A model generated the notes under the pieces. That model worked only from the letters and a program-made list of their open reading frames with translations, ran no database searches and was not told where the DNA came from. A program made the translations under genes and the position numbers. Below, piece after piece: positions 36,444 through 47,278 of a stretch of DNA of 64,000 nt. Location: NCBI GenBank assembly GCA_032158295.1, contig CM063248.1:2511064-2575063 (forward strand), in the 5' to 3' direction. Numbering within the stretch: position 1 is the stretch's first letter; each line of letters opens with the position of its first letter. The DNA is from Pycnopodia helianthoides (Eukaryota > Echinodermata > Asteroidea > Forcipulatida > Asteriidae).

Positions 36444-36994
36444 TCGATATCGCTGGTGAATGGGCTCGAAAGGAATAGCATACATGGGCTCGAAGGAATC
36501 ATGGAGAAATGAAAGTACCATCAGAAGAAACAAAAGTAAGCAATGTTTTTGCATTTTTCTCTTCCTTTCTATCGATCCATGGTAACAAATTTCAATTTGT
36601 TTTTTTAAAGAAAGCAAAGAAATCATCTTTCTTTCTTAAAAGAGAGGAATACCAATTTCAAAATGGATTTAAATATTGCGCTCTTTGGGTTAGTTGTACT
36701 AAGAGTTAAATATTTGTGAATACACGGGCGATAAAAGAGAGAATATCGAGCATAATTTTGAGAAAATATAAAAATGTTATTTCAAATGCTGTGCCTGGCC
36801 CTTATTAATTTCAAGCCTTTATAAAATTTTCGTGATATTCTTCTCCCTTTTTCTCAATTGTACTCATTTATTTAATTGTGTGTTATCAGTGGATGATGTA
36901 AGTTGAAAGGCATACTTAAGGAGAAAATTCTAGTCAATTTATTTCAGAATTTGTGTATGCTATTCCTTTCGAGCCCGTTCAGCAGCGATATCAA
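36444..36994. repeat. 41-bp inverted repeat pair
   Basis: 36444-36484 and 36954-36994 are inverted copies matching at 38 of 41 positions, sharing GGGCTCGAAAGGAATAGCAT. They may be the ends of a roughly 550-bp element. No coding sequence lies between them. Confidence 0.7.
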
Positions 36995-39139
36995 TTTGCC
37001 ATTGTTATGTCATTGTACTCAATTTCAATAAGAGGGCGATCCATCGACTGGTCTCGACTTCATATTATAAATAATTCGATTACTGGTCTTTGTAACATAG
37101 CTCATTCAAACAGGCGTTGTGCCAAGACGGGGTTTAACACACACAAAAAGTGGATTCTCATATAAAACTCCTAAGCAAAATGCAACACAATTAATAAAGA
37201 GATTCAAAGATATTTTTTTTGCAGAATTGCTAGTTGTGGGGAGGGGTCAAGCTTAAGGTTCACTCATTGTAAAAATGTATATCAGTACCAATAGTCAAGT
37301 TGAAATACTTTTTGGGAAAATAAGTATTTGAATACCGCAAATCAACATGGCTTATTTCGGCTACCAAGAGCCAAAAGGAATGGGAGTGTGCACGTGGTCT
37401 TACAGAATTCCTGGCATAGCATCAACATTCGTAATATTTTTCTTTCCATTGTTTTTAAACCACAGGAACATGATGTAAAACAGCCGTTGAGCTGATGTTG
37501 TTTTCTTTTGTAGCGCGTAAAAAAAAGATGAAGTAGTTAATAATTTAATAAATAAATAAACTCCACATTTTTGCTCTCTTTATTTGTTTTTCTACAACGG
37601 GGGGTCCCCTTGGTTAATGAAGTTTTCACAGTTTGGCTGGGTGGTGCGTTCATATAGAACTAGAGGGTTGGTATTAACTTAATGCTCCTGTAATAAACAA
37701 TGCTGTAATTCTCATTTCAAATACAATGCACTGTCTTATACACAAGAAGGCATATGGTGATATTTTGCTAAATGGAGCAAGGTTCGACTTCAAATACACG
37801 TTGGCAACGTGAAGGTCAAAAACGTGCTCAGTACAAAACGGGGCGGGGCTAGCTATAATTAAGGGGGTGCCATCTGCATTCATCCTTCAGCTGACATTTT
37901 TCAGGAAAAGAGATCAAATAAACAATGTAAGACACAATTTTTTTTTTTCGTATTCCAATTCCACATTTTAGTAAAGAAAGTCATACTTGCAAGTTTTGTG
38001 AAAAAAGGTACCAGACTACTTTGTTCATACAGTCTCGGTTCGGGCAACGCTGAGTGAAATGAAGGACAAACGAAATGTCAGTACTTTGATAAAAGGTCTA
38101 ACAAGGTGAGAAGGTCACAATGCTCCCATGGTCGCACTGTCACTTCGATAACCAAACACTTCGTTCCTTGGCAATATTGCAACAGTCAATATCTGCTGGA
38201 TGACATTAAGTTCACATGAATTCAAAAATCATCGATGTTTTTTTTTTTATATGTATTTTTTTCCTACAAAATAAATGGTGGTTGGATCTAAGCCGGTAAG
38301 CTCATTCCCTGCCTACCCCCTCTCTGTGTGTGTCTTTTACCAAAACTAAATAAATATTCAAATACATTCCAACAATATTTCGGGCAAACAGACCAAAAGG
38401 GCAGGGGTTTTTGTTTTCAAATATGTTTTGCAAAAAGAGTTGAGTTTCCCCTCCCCCCAACTTGACACGCCTTTCCTGTCAGACATGTAATTTTGCTAAC
38501 GGAAAAGTTTGATGTTAACATGGATCTACACCAAACAAAATTGAAAAACAAAAGTACAAGATTTGTTAATTGAGACAACATTTGAAATTTCAATCTGGAA
38601 TCTCACTGATTCCAAAAAAGTTCACACCAGTACCGATCTTCGAGGGAAACCATTTGGCGCCCGAACACTATCAAAGACCCATAAAATCATCTTGCTTATG
38701 TTGATTACCGCCACCCAAATAACCTCGATTTGATGGTGCATGAAATTTAATGTCCATGACAAGACGAGTTCGTATTTCGCTGTTATCACGAAATCATGGA
38801 ATTGTCACATGTTGATTTAATGCTGTATTCAATGAAAAACCATAGGAGGTGAATTAATTTGATCTTCCAAAGCAATGAACGTTCCATTTAAGGCGTTACA
38901 TGTAATTAGGTGATGCATAATTAACTAGTATTTCAGTAATTCGTGGACATCAATATTGTATTCATGCCTGTGTTGCTGCCAAGATTTCCAAATGATCATT
39001 TTATGAAAGTACTGTTTATAGCATTCAAAAGCTAGCTCTGGCAATTTCAAAGGATATTGTTTTTGGCTTTGCACTGATGCTAAACAAGTACTGTTTACTC
39101 AGTGCTATAGCACTATATACTCGGAGCTTTCCAAACAGG

Positions 39140-39210
39140 CCCCTCTGATGGGATTCTAACCCACGACCCCCATTCTAGAGCAGGTGTCATAACCACTAGA
39201 TCATGAGTGA
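39140..39210 (-). mobile_element. tRNA-like fragment or SINE head
   Basis: On the minus strand TAGTGGTTATGACACC (A-box-like) is followed by GGTTAGAATCC (39151-39161), a B-box with one mismatch to GGTTCGAATCC. The acceptor stem is not convincing, so I call it tRNA-derived rather than a functional tRNA. Confidence 0.5.
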
Positions 39211-39846
39211 GTGAGGCGAGGCAGGTTCGAATCCAGTCAAAGTAACATATATCTGATGTGACTAATCATTGGTACAATTGTGACATAAATTAACAGTTAG
39301 AAGAGATTATCTCTTTGTAAAAAGAAAAACAATTCATTGCGTTGCCTAAATTTAACGGTTACATGAAACAAAACCAATTAAATAATCTGAGACCATTTAT
39401 TAGTTTGAATCATTTTTCTCCACCTGAGTTTGAGAAGTAAGCCTTACTCAGTCTTAGCCAGTGTGCCTATCTCTCTAATGAGATACAATTTGTCATTCAT
39501 GTGTTAACATTCACGCGAGATCCCAGTTTAGGCATGGGTTTTTGTCATCCAACGTTCGATAACAATTTTAGGGAAATCGATTACCGTCTGGAAATTATTT
39601 AATATCACTTGACCTTGTATGCCATATCGGGGTTCTCGTCTTTGATCTAAAAATAGCAGTAATTAACATAAACATGTCGTTCAAAAATATAAATAGATTC
39701 ACTGCTCAGTTTCAAACAACATAGATGTTACGCAAGCAGGCAGCATGTTGGTGTTGTTGTTGTTTTTTTTCGAATATGTGATTGAGCTACAACAATGAAT
39801 GATTGGAGTCCACCTGTTTTAGGGGGTTATAGTTACTGCCACCTAC

Positions 39847-39944
39847 CTCCAAAACGGGGTCTTAGTCGGATGTCATATCCCTCTGTCATGTGCTTGATAG
39901 CTGCCGATATGTTGTCGGACAATCCACTGTAGTGCTCCACCGCA
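39847..39944 (-). CDS. GABA-A receptor beta-like subunit, exon 2
   Basis: This 98-bp exon lies between the acceptor CTGATACTAG, behind a pyrimidine-rich tract, and the donor TTTGGAG|GTAGGT. It completes Ser33 and encodes residues 34-65, ending TEGYDIRLRPRFG and the first base of Gly66. GYDIRLRP is a signature of GABA-A subunits at the N-terminal helix to beta-1 junction. The sequon NIS (44-46) lies where vertebrate beta subunits have NMS. Arg63 replaces the aspartate of the usual RPDFG. Phases on both sides fit exons 1 and 3. Confidence 0.95.
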
Positions 39945-40162
39945 CTAGTATCAGATTGAAAAGAGGAGGGGAAAGACATATGTAGGTTACAACCTTCGGA
40001 ATCACACAACTATTCTAATATAGTACATGTTTAACGCTCGTGTACACAAGAACCGCTGTCCATGTATATATAACAACATCTGGGGCTACGGGGGCCCGGT
40101 TCGCCGTTGCTATCTACGGTAGATAGCAACCTGAAAACCACCTGAACATGAGTAGCGCTTAC
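39945..40162 (-). other. Intron 1 of the GABA-A receptor-like gene (218 bp)
   Basis: The donor is GTAAGCGCTAC and the acceptor CTGATACTAG. It contains a perfect inverted repeat TTGCTATCTACGGTAGATAG around 40108-40129. No repeat element is present. Confidence 0.85.
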
Positions 40163-40260
40163 CTGCAGTTCCCGACGTCCAGGACGTGCACAAAAAGCAA
40201 AAAAATACTCCATAATTCCACGAATGCCGTCACGAGTAAACCCACGTTCATGATGATCAT
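40163..40260 (-). CDS. GABA-A receptor beta-like subunit, exon 1 (start and signal peptide)
   Basis: The coding part is 98 bp: 32 codons and the two bases AG, joining the T of exon 2 to make Ser33. The ATG at 40260 is the first in frame after an in-frame TGA about 70 bp upstream; a second ATG follows at codon 4 and could be used instead. The translation is a hydrophobic signal peptide with core LLVTAFVELWSIFLLFV, followed by HVLDVGNC. Cleavage probably falls near GNCS. The donor TGCAG|GTAAGC is strong. The two-base phase fits exon 2 exactly, which is the main support, because signal peptides are not conserved in sequence. It directs the subunit into the ER for assembly. Confidence 0.85.
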
Positions 40261-40292
40261 GACAATTGCAGACGAGACGAGGTTTGGTTCAT
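40257..40292 (-). promoter_or_regulatory. Upstream ORF overlapping the start codon
   Basis: An ATG at 40292 opens an 11-residue ORF whose TGA stop overlaps the main start as ATGA. If transcription starts upstream of it, ribosomes would translate or leak past this ORF, so it could modulate receptor output. The transcript start is not known. Confidence 0.45.
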
Positions 40293-40640
40293 GCACCGCC
40301 TTCTGTTGAGCGTAGCGAAGACGGTCATATCAAAGTCGCGCGAACCTTGCTAAATACACGGCGCGTGCTCTCACATGCCACACGGACGGGGGGGAATACG
40401 GAAAAAATTGCTCCACACACCGAACAGCGCTGGGGAAAGAAAACGCATAGGCATCAATTGCCGTGCGTATAATGAAGACGAAAATAAAGATCATCACCGC
40501 GCGCACCCAGTGCGCATGCCTGTGCCGGAGAACTTCTTTTACATGATAGTCCGGGATTTTGACAGCGAGGCGCGAGTGGTTTTTTTTCACCACCGAGTCG
40601 GGGCACGAAGTGGAGCGTACTTGACCAGTACCGATTGACG
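40261..40640 (-). promoter_or_regulatory. CpG-rich 5' region of the receptor gene
   Basis: Immediately upstream of exon 1 the sequence is rich in CpG (GTCGCGCGAACC, ACGGCGCGTGC, ACCGCGCGCACC), unlike the AT-rich surroundings. It fits a CpG-type promoter with 5' UTR. No TATA box is obvious on the minus strand. Confidence 0.5.
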
Positions 40641-42347
40641 GTAGTGTTTCGTGGATGGTTTTCGTTCATTTTTTTTTTTTTTTTTTAAGACTGCTGTTGT
40701 GGTTTCATTAGCAAATATGACTCCCGCCATCAGCGTGTTTTCCGGTCGGATTGATTTGGTAACGTGCTCCCTTTCTCGTTGACTAAGAGAGCAAATCGTG
40801 TCTGTGCTTGTGTACATGGATGTGTGTGTGTGTGTGTGTGGAAGACGGCCAAGAAACAATGCTAAGATGTTTTCCAATACCTATCTTCCAATGGAGGAAC
40901 AACACTTCCATTTACCTGGATATTTGTTTTTCCTTTTCATATTCGAGTCTCATATAGTATTCTGAACTGTTCCTCGAGTAGAAATTTGTATAGTATTTTT
41001 ATTTATAAAGTAAAATGCTCAGATTGCAGCGTGTACAGCAATGTGATGATACGTTCAGCTATATGCTTCAAACCAGTATACAATCCATCCACATTAATCC
41101 ATACGACGACCAACTGCTAAATTCGACCAGTTTGTAGCTGTTTCGCTTATAAGGATTTTGAAGCTTTGTATGAGTCGGTGTGGAGGTTTGGGATCATCAA
41201 ACAAACAGTGGCGCGAGGAGGAGGGGGGGCAATGGCGGCGCTAATGTGATTGAATGAATGGGCCACCTACAGCAATGCAACAGCGTTCTTTGTTTGGGTA
41301 ATTAAAAAAAAATTGCATAAACAGATGAATATGAAGATTGACCGAAGCTAAGTCCCTGGTGTGTGGTCCGTGAAACAAAGGAACAATGCTTTCCCCAATA
41401 AGGTTCTCTTTGTCCCCCAGAAGAGCGGCATTCTTTTCAAAAACGGAACAATGGAGCAGCTAACAGTGGCAAGACTCCACAAAATAACCGCATCCATATT
41501 GGTTGTGTGACCAATTATAATTTTTCAAATAACAAGGTACACCTTGTAGGTTGTATCAACATTTCCAGAGACGCTGCATGGCTAATTTTTTTCCCCAGAT
41601 TGATTTTGACACATTATAAATAACGCTCATCTTATACAATTCTATGCTGACGGTGACAAACTTTATACCTCGAGAATTTTTATCCCGGGGCAACAACAAA
41701 AATGTAGTGATATTAAGTAAGTGTTAACCTTTTAGATAAAAACTGTGAATCGATTCGACCTGAGAAAAATGAATTGGCGACGGTTCGACGGAGCGCGAAA
41801 GATGCAGAAAAGTTTTAGCTGAACTCGAGACGATCCAATTCTTGGGGAGGAGCGGGTCGTCTCTTCAAGGCCCCCTGTCTACAAAAGCAAACATCGGTAG
41901 GTGTGAGGAGAAATCATGCCTTTAATTGCATTATATGCACAAATGATGTATCACAACATGAGCAAGGGGAATCACGTTCCGTGTGGCGTCACCTCCAGAT
42001 TTTACTGGCACAACAACAAACGTAAAAAAAAAAATGTTCAATAACGGATGATCGATAACCAATCATCAGAGAGGGGACGAAACCGTTTAAATATCTTTAA
42101 GCTGGTCACGAACTGACGACTCAACTTTATACATCCATCGGTAAAAGGCTTCTACCGGCTGGACCGCGAAGACCACCGGAGTATACCGAATGAAACGTTG
42201 AGTTTCTGCACGGTCGGGTCTTCACCTCACTTTTTTTTAAGCCATTCGTGATGAGTTCACGTCACTCCTTTCAATGTAGCTATGCATCGGGCAATCTACA
42301 AAGTTAATATTAACCCAACAATAAGAATAACTCACTAATAACTCACA
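40641..42347. other. Upstream intergenic stretch
   Basis: A poly-T run (about 40670-40686) and a GT microsatellite (40820-40840) are present. No exon, element or tRNA was recognised. GAATGAAACGTTGAG near 42190 echoes the GAAACGTTGAG of the ribozyme-like motif that follows. Confidence 0.5.
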
Positions 42348-42392
42348 GTCTCCTGACGATGACATAGAGCAAGCTAGTCGAAACGTTGAGAC
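42348..42392 (+). ncRNA. Hammerhead-ribozyme-like motif
   Basis: CTGACGA (42353-42359) matches the core CUGANGA and GAAA (42380-42383) the second core element. Stem I is a perfect 5-bp pairing of GTCTC (42348-42352) with GAGAC (42388-42392). Stem II can form from GAC...GTC with an inner TAG/CTA. After GAA comes ACGTT: self-complementary ACGU could form stem III only between two molecules, leaving UU as cleavage site. Minimal dimeric hammerheads of this kind are known in Penelope-like retroelements. One extra U after CUGACGA is a deviation, so activity is uncertain. Confidence 0.6.
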
Positions 42393-45300
42393 CAAAAAGA
42401 ACTCACTCCGCGGCAGTGCAGTTAATTACGAGAAGTCACCCCGATCCACAAAGCTAAAGTAGTAGTCCAGGCCGATTTCCTATATACCTCCCGCCCAGGT
42501 AGTAGTTAATAAGCAGGACAGTTCTTTTCAGAACTGAGAAGTCTCCCGAATTCCGAAATATACTCCGCGGTAGTAGAATAAATAGCAAGACAAGTTCTCT
42601 AAAGAACAAAATCTACACAGCAAGTAGATATTTTTTTTACACATGGTGTTACCGCAAACCGAATATATATTGATACCTCACCATGCAGTGCCTCAAAACC
42701 CATAAACTCACTAATGGTTCTAAAATATAAACGGGAAGTCTGATATAGATCTTTAATAAATTTAGTAAAAATGACTCCGCGTTCTATAATGACCTCCATG
42801 CCATTTAATAATTTAATTGCCATCAGAGATAAACGGGTGAACTCCATACTTTATTGTTTTGAAAGCGGAGCGAATCTTTGTGTACATTTCTTAATTACGA
42901 GCGAGGAAACGCCATCAGAAATCATCGCTGCCGAGTGGCCCGGGACCATGCATTAATAGGGGGAGCATATAGAGAGAGATCTACATCACAATATTTACCG
43001 TGACTGATGGCCTGCGCTTCCAGCAAATCAGATTACGGGGCTATCTCGTACAATCGAGCACCGGGCTTGCACTCGAGAGACCCGTCCATGTTGAAATTAG
43101 GCCTATTCCCGCGTGGCCCCTCGCTATAGATTCCCGCTTAAAATGTTTCCCGCGCTTTTTGTTTTTTCTTCTTCTTCTCTTTTTCTATAATCATCACAAG
43201 ACTGGCTCGAGCATAGGATGTCAAACTGATTTATAAGGGAACCCGTACGGGGGGACCTCCCTCTCAACCTTCCCCCCCCCCCTTCAACCCTCCCCTCGGC
43301 ATGGGTAGAAAATCTTCAAACGATGTCGTTTGCTATCATTCAATTATGTACCTTTTAGACTTCAAGCCCCCCGTTGCATGCAAACTGTCCGAGCAAGGTT
43401 TTAAAGACCGCTCATTAATGTTCCCTCGCTGGTAAAGTAAGAGCCTGACTTGAAAATACCCAGAGCTGCATGGCGTGCACTTTTAACCCTTTAAACCAAC
43501 CCCCAGCTCGTGTGCTAACCTTACAGATCTACAAGTCAAGCCACACTGCAGACAACACAGTCTGAGTACATGTACGTAGGGTCAGAAGCATCAGGAAGAG
43601 AGTCCATGTTCCAATTTTATTTTTCATAATTCATAGCAATTAATGTTAAATTCCAAACCACTCACTGTCTGCATAAGGCCAACGTAACCATCCTTCGATG
43701 CCCTTGCTATCCTAGCATGAATGGCTTCTCCTGTTTTTTTCTTGATGTTTTTCTGGGTTATTTTTGTCCCTATATATAGTGACAACACTCGTCAGCCTAC
43801 TGACTAGCTCTATCAAGATTTCATTCCACACTTTGGTAATGACCATAAAGACACAATATATAATGAAGATTGAGTGTAATTATATGAGAAAGTCTCTGGA
43901 TGGGGAAGATATTCCTTGGGATGATCGAGACAGCTTTATTTTGTCCGATAACGTCTAGATTTAATGCAGCCGTTGAATGATAACCCATGCCGTTGCATAT
44001 CTCAAGACTCCCCCATCCATCCGTCCCAACGCTTTCGCAATCGACTCGACGAGCTGCATGCAAAGCAACCAAGGACATGTAGGCTCAATTGCAATACTAC
44101 GGACCACCGGTGTATCGGATGTGCTGTATTGGACTTATGACATTTCGTATAATGTACCCGTGTAACGATCTTCCCGGCAAACTGGGGCATCGACCACTAA
44201 AATAATGAAGTTTATTAAATTAAGGAGGCGCTACTGGCAATGGTGTTTACATCACAGTAAGGAAATCAGCAACTCTTTGTGAATTAGACAGTGGAACCTC
44301 CCCCCCCCCCCTTGTACAGCATGAAGAGAAAATCCCACCCTCACAGTGGTGTTTTTTTACCGTGTTTGTGGCATAATCCTTTAATAGCAAAAAGCATCTC
44401 GTGGCACTATAACTGCTGGAGCACCGGGGTTTGGGATCACCACAGGAAGACCGATCGGCGGCGTCGATATCGGGGGGGGGGAGGTGGGGGTGGGCGGTGA
44501 GGTGAAGAGGGGAGGGTTCTAGTGGGAAAACCGCGGTCTAGGTCCGTGAGCCTGCGCCGTGAAGTGACACACCCCAGGGCCGTCTTCTCCCCCCGGTCCC
44601 AGGCTTTTAAGTTTCCTGTCGGCCTCCTGTGAGTTACCAGCCGTGCCGAGGGGTGCGTTACCATGGAAACGGATGAGTAAACATCCCGGACCAGAAGGTA
44701 ACATCCAGGGAATAAGCGGCCATTAGCGTATTGTGTGTGTTAACAAGCGGCGCACTAAGTGGGTCAGGGGGGATTGTATTGTCACGTGACCTTTCTGTCA
44801 GCATCGATTGTAAACATGAAAGACGGGTCTTACCTTTTCGGGAGTACTTCTCATAAAACAAAAAAAGGTCCCCTAAGCACAAAGTTCCGAGGCATTTGCA
44901 AGAGAGCGAAGAGTTCAACTCTATTCGAAATATCTATTCGAAAATGAAATTTGTTCAAAGGAATTTTTCATGCGCTTGCATTCATTCAACGCTACTCTTG
45001 GGGAAATTGAATTAAAACTCATCAAACCTCGAGGCACGTTCCACGTATCTCCCCCAAGATGTCTTCAAACTGGGGAGGGGGGGGGGAGAGAAAAAAGTCC
45101 ACAAACAAATAAAGTTCATGCACTGAGTGCCATTGAAAGTAAGTAACCAAGCGGCCATGTAACAAAATACATATATTTTGTTGAAATTGGTGTCTCGCTA
45201 TAGGAACAGTGAGGTTGAATAATTAGAGAAGCACCTGGTTTGGCGAAGCTAATGTACCCCCGGGAAGGGATGCTTTGATACAAGCTTTGCCCTCTCCATA

Positions 45301-46209
45301 CAATGTTCACCTGCTGTTGTACAATCTCCCTGAAGTCTTGCAGATATTAAAATCTCAGACCCGCGCAATTGTCGATGTTTGGAAAATTGATCCGCCAACT
45401 GCAGCAAACGACCGCCGTGGATTTAAGCTTATGCTGTGCACGGCTTCCCCCCACCACACAGCAAAGTGGGATAGCTTGCCCGAACACCCCCCCCCCCCCC
45501 TCGATCTACACACTGTTTAGTTTAGGTTATAGATATCTACATCATAACAAGACGACCATACTGTGTGCATTGTGTGTTTTTAAGTTTGACCCACCACGAC
45601 ACCCAAATCTATACGCCAGTGGCATTTTCATGTGTTTTTTGGGGGGTTTTATAATTTTGTTCCTGCACAAACCGGTTTACTTTGTCACACGACGCTTTTT
45701 TATATATCAAATTATGACCCTTTTTCCTGCCCCTAAAAAAAAGAAATTGTGCGCTGGGGTCGATAAAGGAGCGAGCTGTCATATCATAATATGATATTGA
45801 TTGGTCGAAAGTGAAACAGGGAGGGGGAAGGACCGTCGAACGGAGATGTGCAGCTTGTCCGTTTATTGGACAATCCCATTCCTCGAGGACCAAAAACATT
45901 TAATGGGGTGACCTTTGGCTGCTTTTAGGAGGCAAGGGGGGGTCATCGACGGAGGATCTTTTTGCAACACTTGCACAAGACTGAAACATCTTCCCCCCTC
46001 CAGTGTTGAAGAAAAAAACACGTTGTTATTTGAAGAAGAAAAAAAAATCGCAAACTAATCCCATCCTCTAAACGCACCGTGCAACCATCCTGTGTTCATT
46101 TCAACAATAGGTCGTCACGTTTTAGTGAAAGCAGCGAAAACAGCATTTGTTTTTCCAGGGGGGTGAATGATATTATCGAACTTAATTCGATTGCGGTAAT
46201 CCAAATAAG
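42393..46209. other. Intergenic stretch, possibly part of a Penelope-like element at its start
   Basis: The first few hundred bases repeat words such as CTCCGCGG (42406 and 42565) and GTAGTAG, and a minus-strand ORF of 82 codons (42599-42847) of unknown type lies here. Beyond 43 kb I see only homopolymer C or G runs (43268, 44298, 44472, 45488) and no gene. Confidence 0.4.
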
Positions 46210-46560
46210 CAACAGTGATTCTAAATGCTGAGAGCGCCGTATACTCAAGCTCTTGTGTTTCTGATCAGCAGAGTGTGGGTTCGAGTCCCGGTCTCGGCAC
46301 TCGGTGTCCTTGAGGAAGATACATCACCATGATTGCTCTGTCCTTCGGATGGGACATTAAGCCGTAGGTCCCATGTACTAGGATTGGTAGTGCACATAAA
46401 AGAACCCAGAACACTTATCATGGAAGAGTAGGGGTTAAACCCGGTGTTTCTGGTTCACATAGCAAGCACCTTTGTTTACATGTTTCATCAGGCTTGGGAG
46501 CTGCAGTGATTGCGTTCACTTTGGAGGCATCCTTGGTTTCATTACCAGAAATAAATAATA
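46210..46560 (+). mobile_element. tRNA-derived SINE, nearly complete
   Basis: A tRNA-like head with B-box GGTTCGAGTCC (46278-46288) is followed by the body TCCTTCGGATGGGACATTAA, TAGTGCACATAAAAGAACCC and GTGTTTCTGGTTCACATAGC. It ends in an AATAAATAATAACATTAATA tail. A 5'-truncated copy lies at 14325. The structure is that of a Pol III SINE; the family name is not assigned. Confidence 0.75.
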
Positions 46561-46849
46561 ACATTAATAATACTTTCTCGACGTTGACAACATTTTAGAA
46601 GAAAATAATCCTTTCAATAAATAATTATTGACTCGACTCGTGGTATGTTTTATCTCCATATTGTCACCATTCCCGGTCAAGTTGTTAATGCTTTGATATT
46701 TTGTACTTCTTTTAAAAGTTTTTTTTCTTTTTTTTTCTTTTATGCCTTTTTTGTTCTCCATTTGGTGCATAATTATGAGTTCCCCTTAGACAATCCGTCA
46801 TTCCCATTCAGAAAAATGTTCGTGTTGAATATTAAAGCATTCTCTATGA

Positions 46850-47278
46850 TTAAAGGTAGGGTCGTACGTTAGTTTTTGTCCTCGTAAGGCTGCTTTGTAT
46901 TCCAAATTATCAAGATCGATACATTAAAGCTCCCCTTTGAATGTTTCAGATGGATCGAGTTTCTTCTTGTTGAGAAAAACAGCAAAAAAAAACCTTGCAC
47001 TGTATTTTCATCAAGAACGTTGAATCCATCCACGTTTAGCGAGGTACCAGCGGGGTACCAGTCGCATCTATGGCCGCAATAGTCACAAACGGCCACCATG
47101 GAAATGTGTATCTCCAAAACTCGCCTTGAGGGCGAGTTTTGGAGATTCAAATAATCTCGACGTACTTTTATTGATTTCTAATCAACGGGGGACACTTCAG
47201 ACAAAATCATTGGGATCGAAATTACACCTTTTTTGTGTGTGTGTCGGGGTCGTTGTCTAAGGATGACCCTACATTTAA
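46850..47278 (-). mobile_element. TTAA-bounded element, family C copy 3, with 16-bp stem palindrome
   Basis: The ends are TTAAAGGTAGGGTCGTAC and ATGACCCTACATTTAA. Internal GAATCCATCCACGTTTAGCG is the reverse complement of sequence in 31555-32002. A perfect 16-bp stem (47110-47125 with 47131-47146, ATCTCCAAAACTCGCC) with a 5-base loop lies in the middle. Confidence 0.75.

Larger units (their letters stand above)
34892..39846 (-). other. Intron 2 of the GABA-A receptor-like gene (4,955 bp)
   Basis: This runs from the donor GTAGGTGGCAG after exon 2 to the acceptor before exon 3. It contains a B element, a TGCTTAAGCAG-type MITE, an inverted repeat pair and a tRNA-like fragment (listed separately). 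The remainder, 36995-39139, holds nothing that I recognise. Confidence 0.9.

Noticed and set aside
40031..40213. 60-codon ORF reading through exon 1 and intron 1
   Set aside because: It is the exon 1 region read in a shifted frame and past the donor at 40162. The spliced frame with signal peptide and phase-matched exon 2 is far better.
42170..42200. Third hammerhead at GAATGAAACGTTGAG
   Set aside because: GAAACGTTGAG matches the 3' half of the motif at 42348 but no CUGANGA core lies upstream.
46869..47150. 93-codon minus-strand ORF ending in a possible exon
   Set aside because: The ORF lies inside a family C element; the same peptide fragments appear in the copies at 18158 and 31555.
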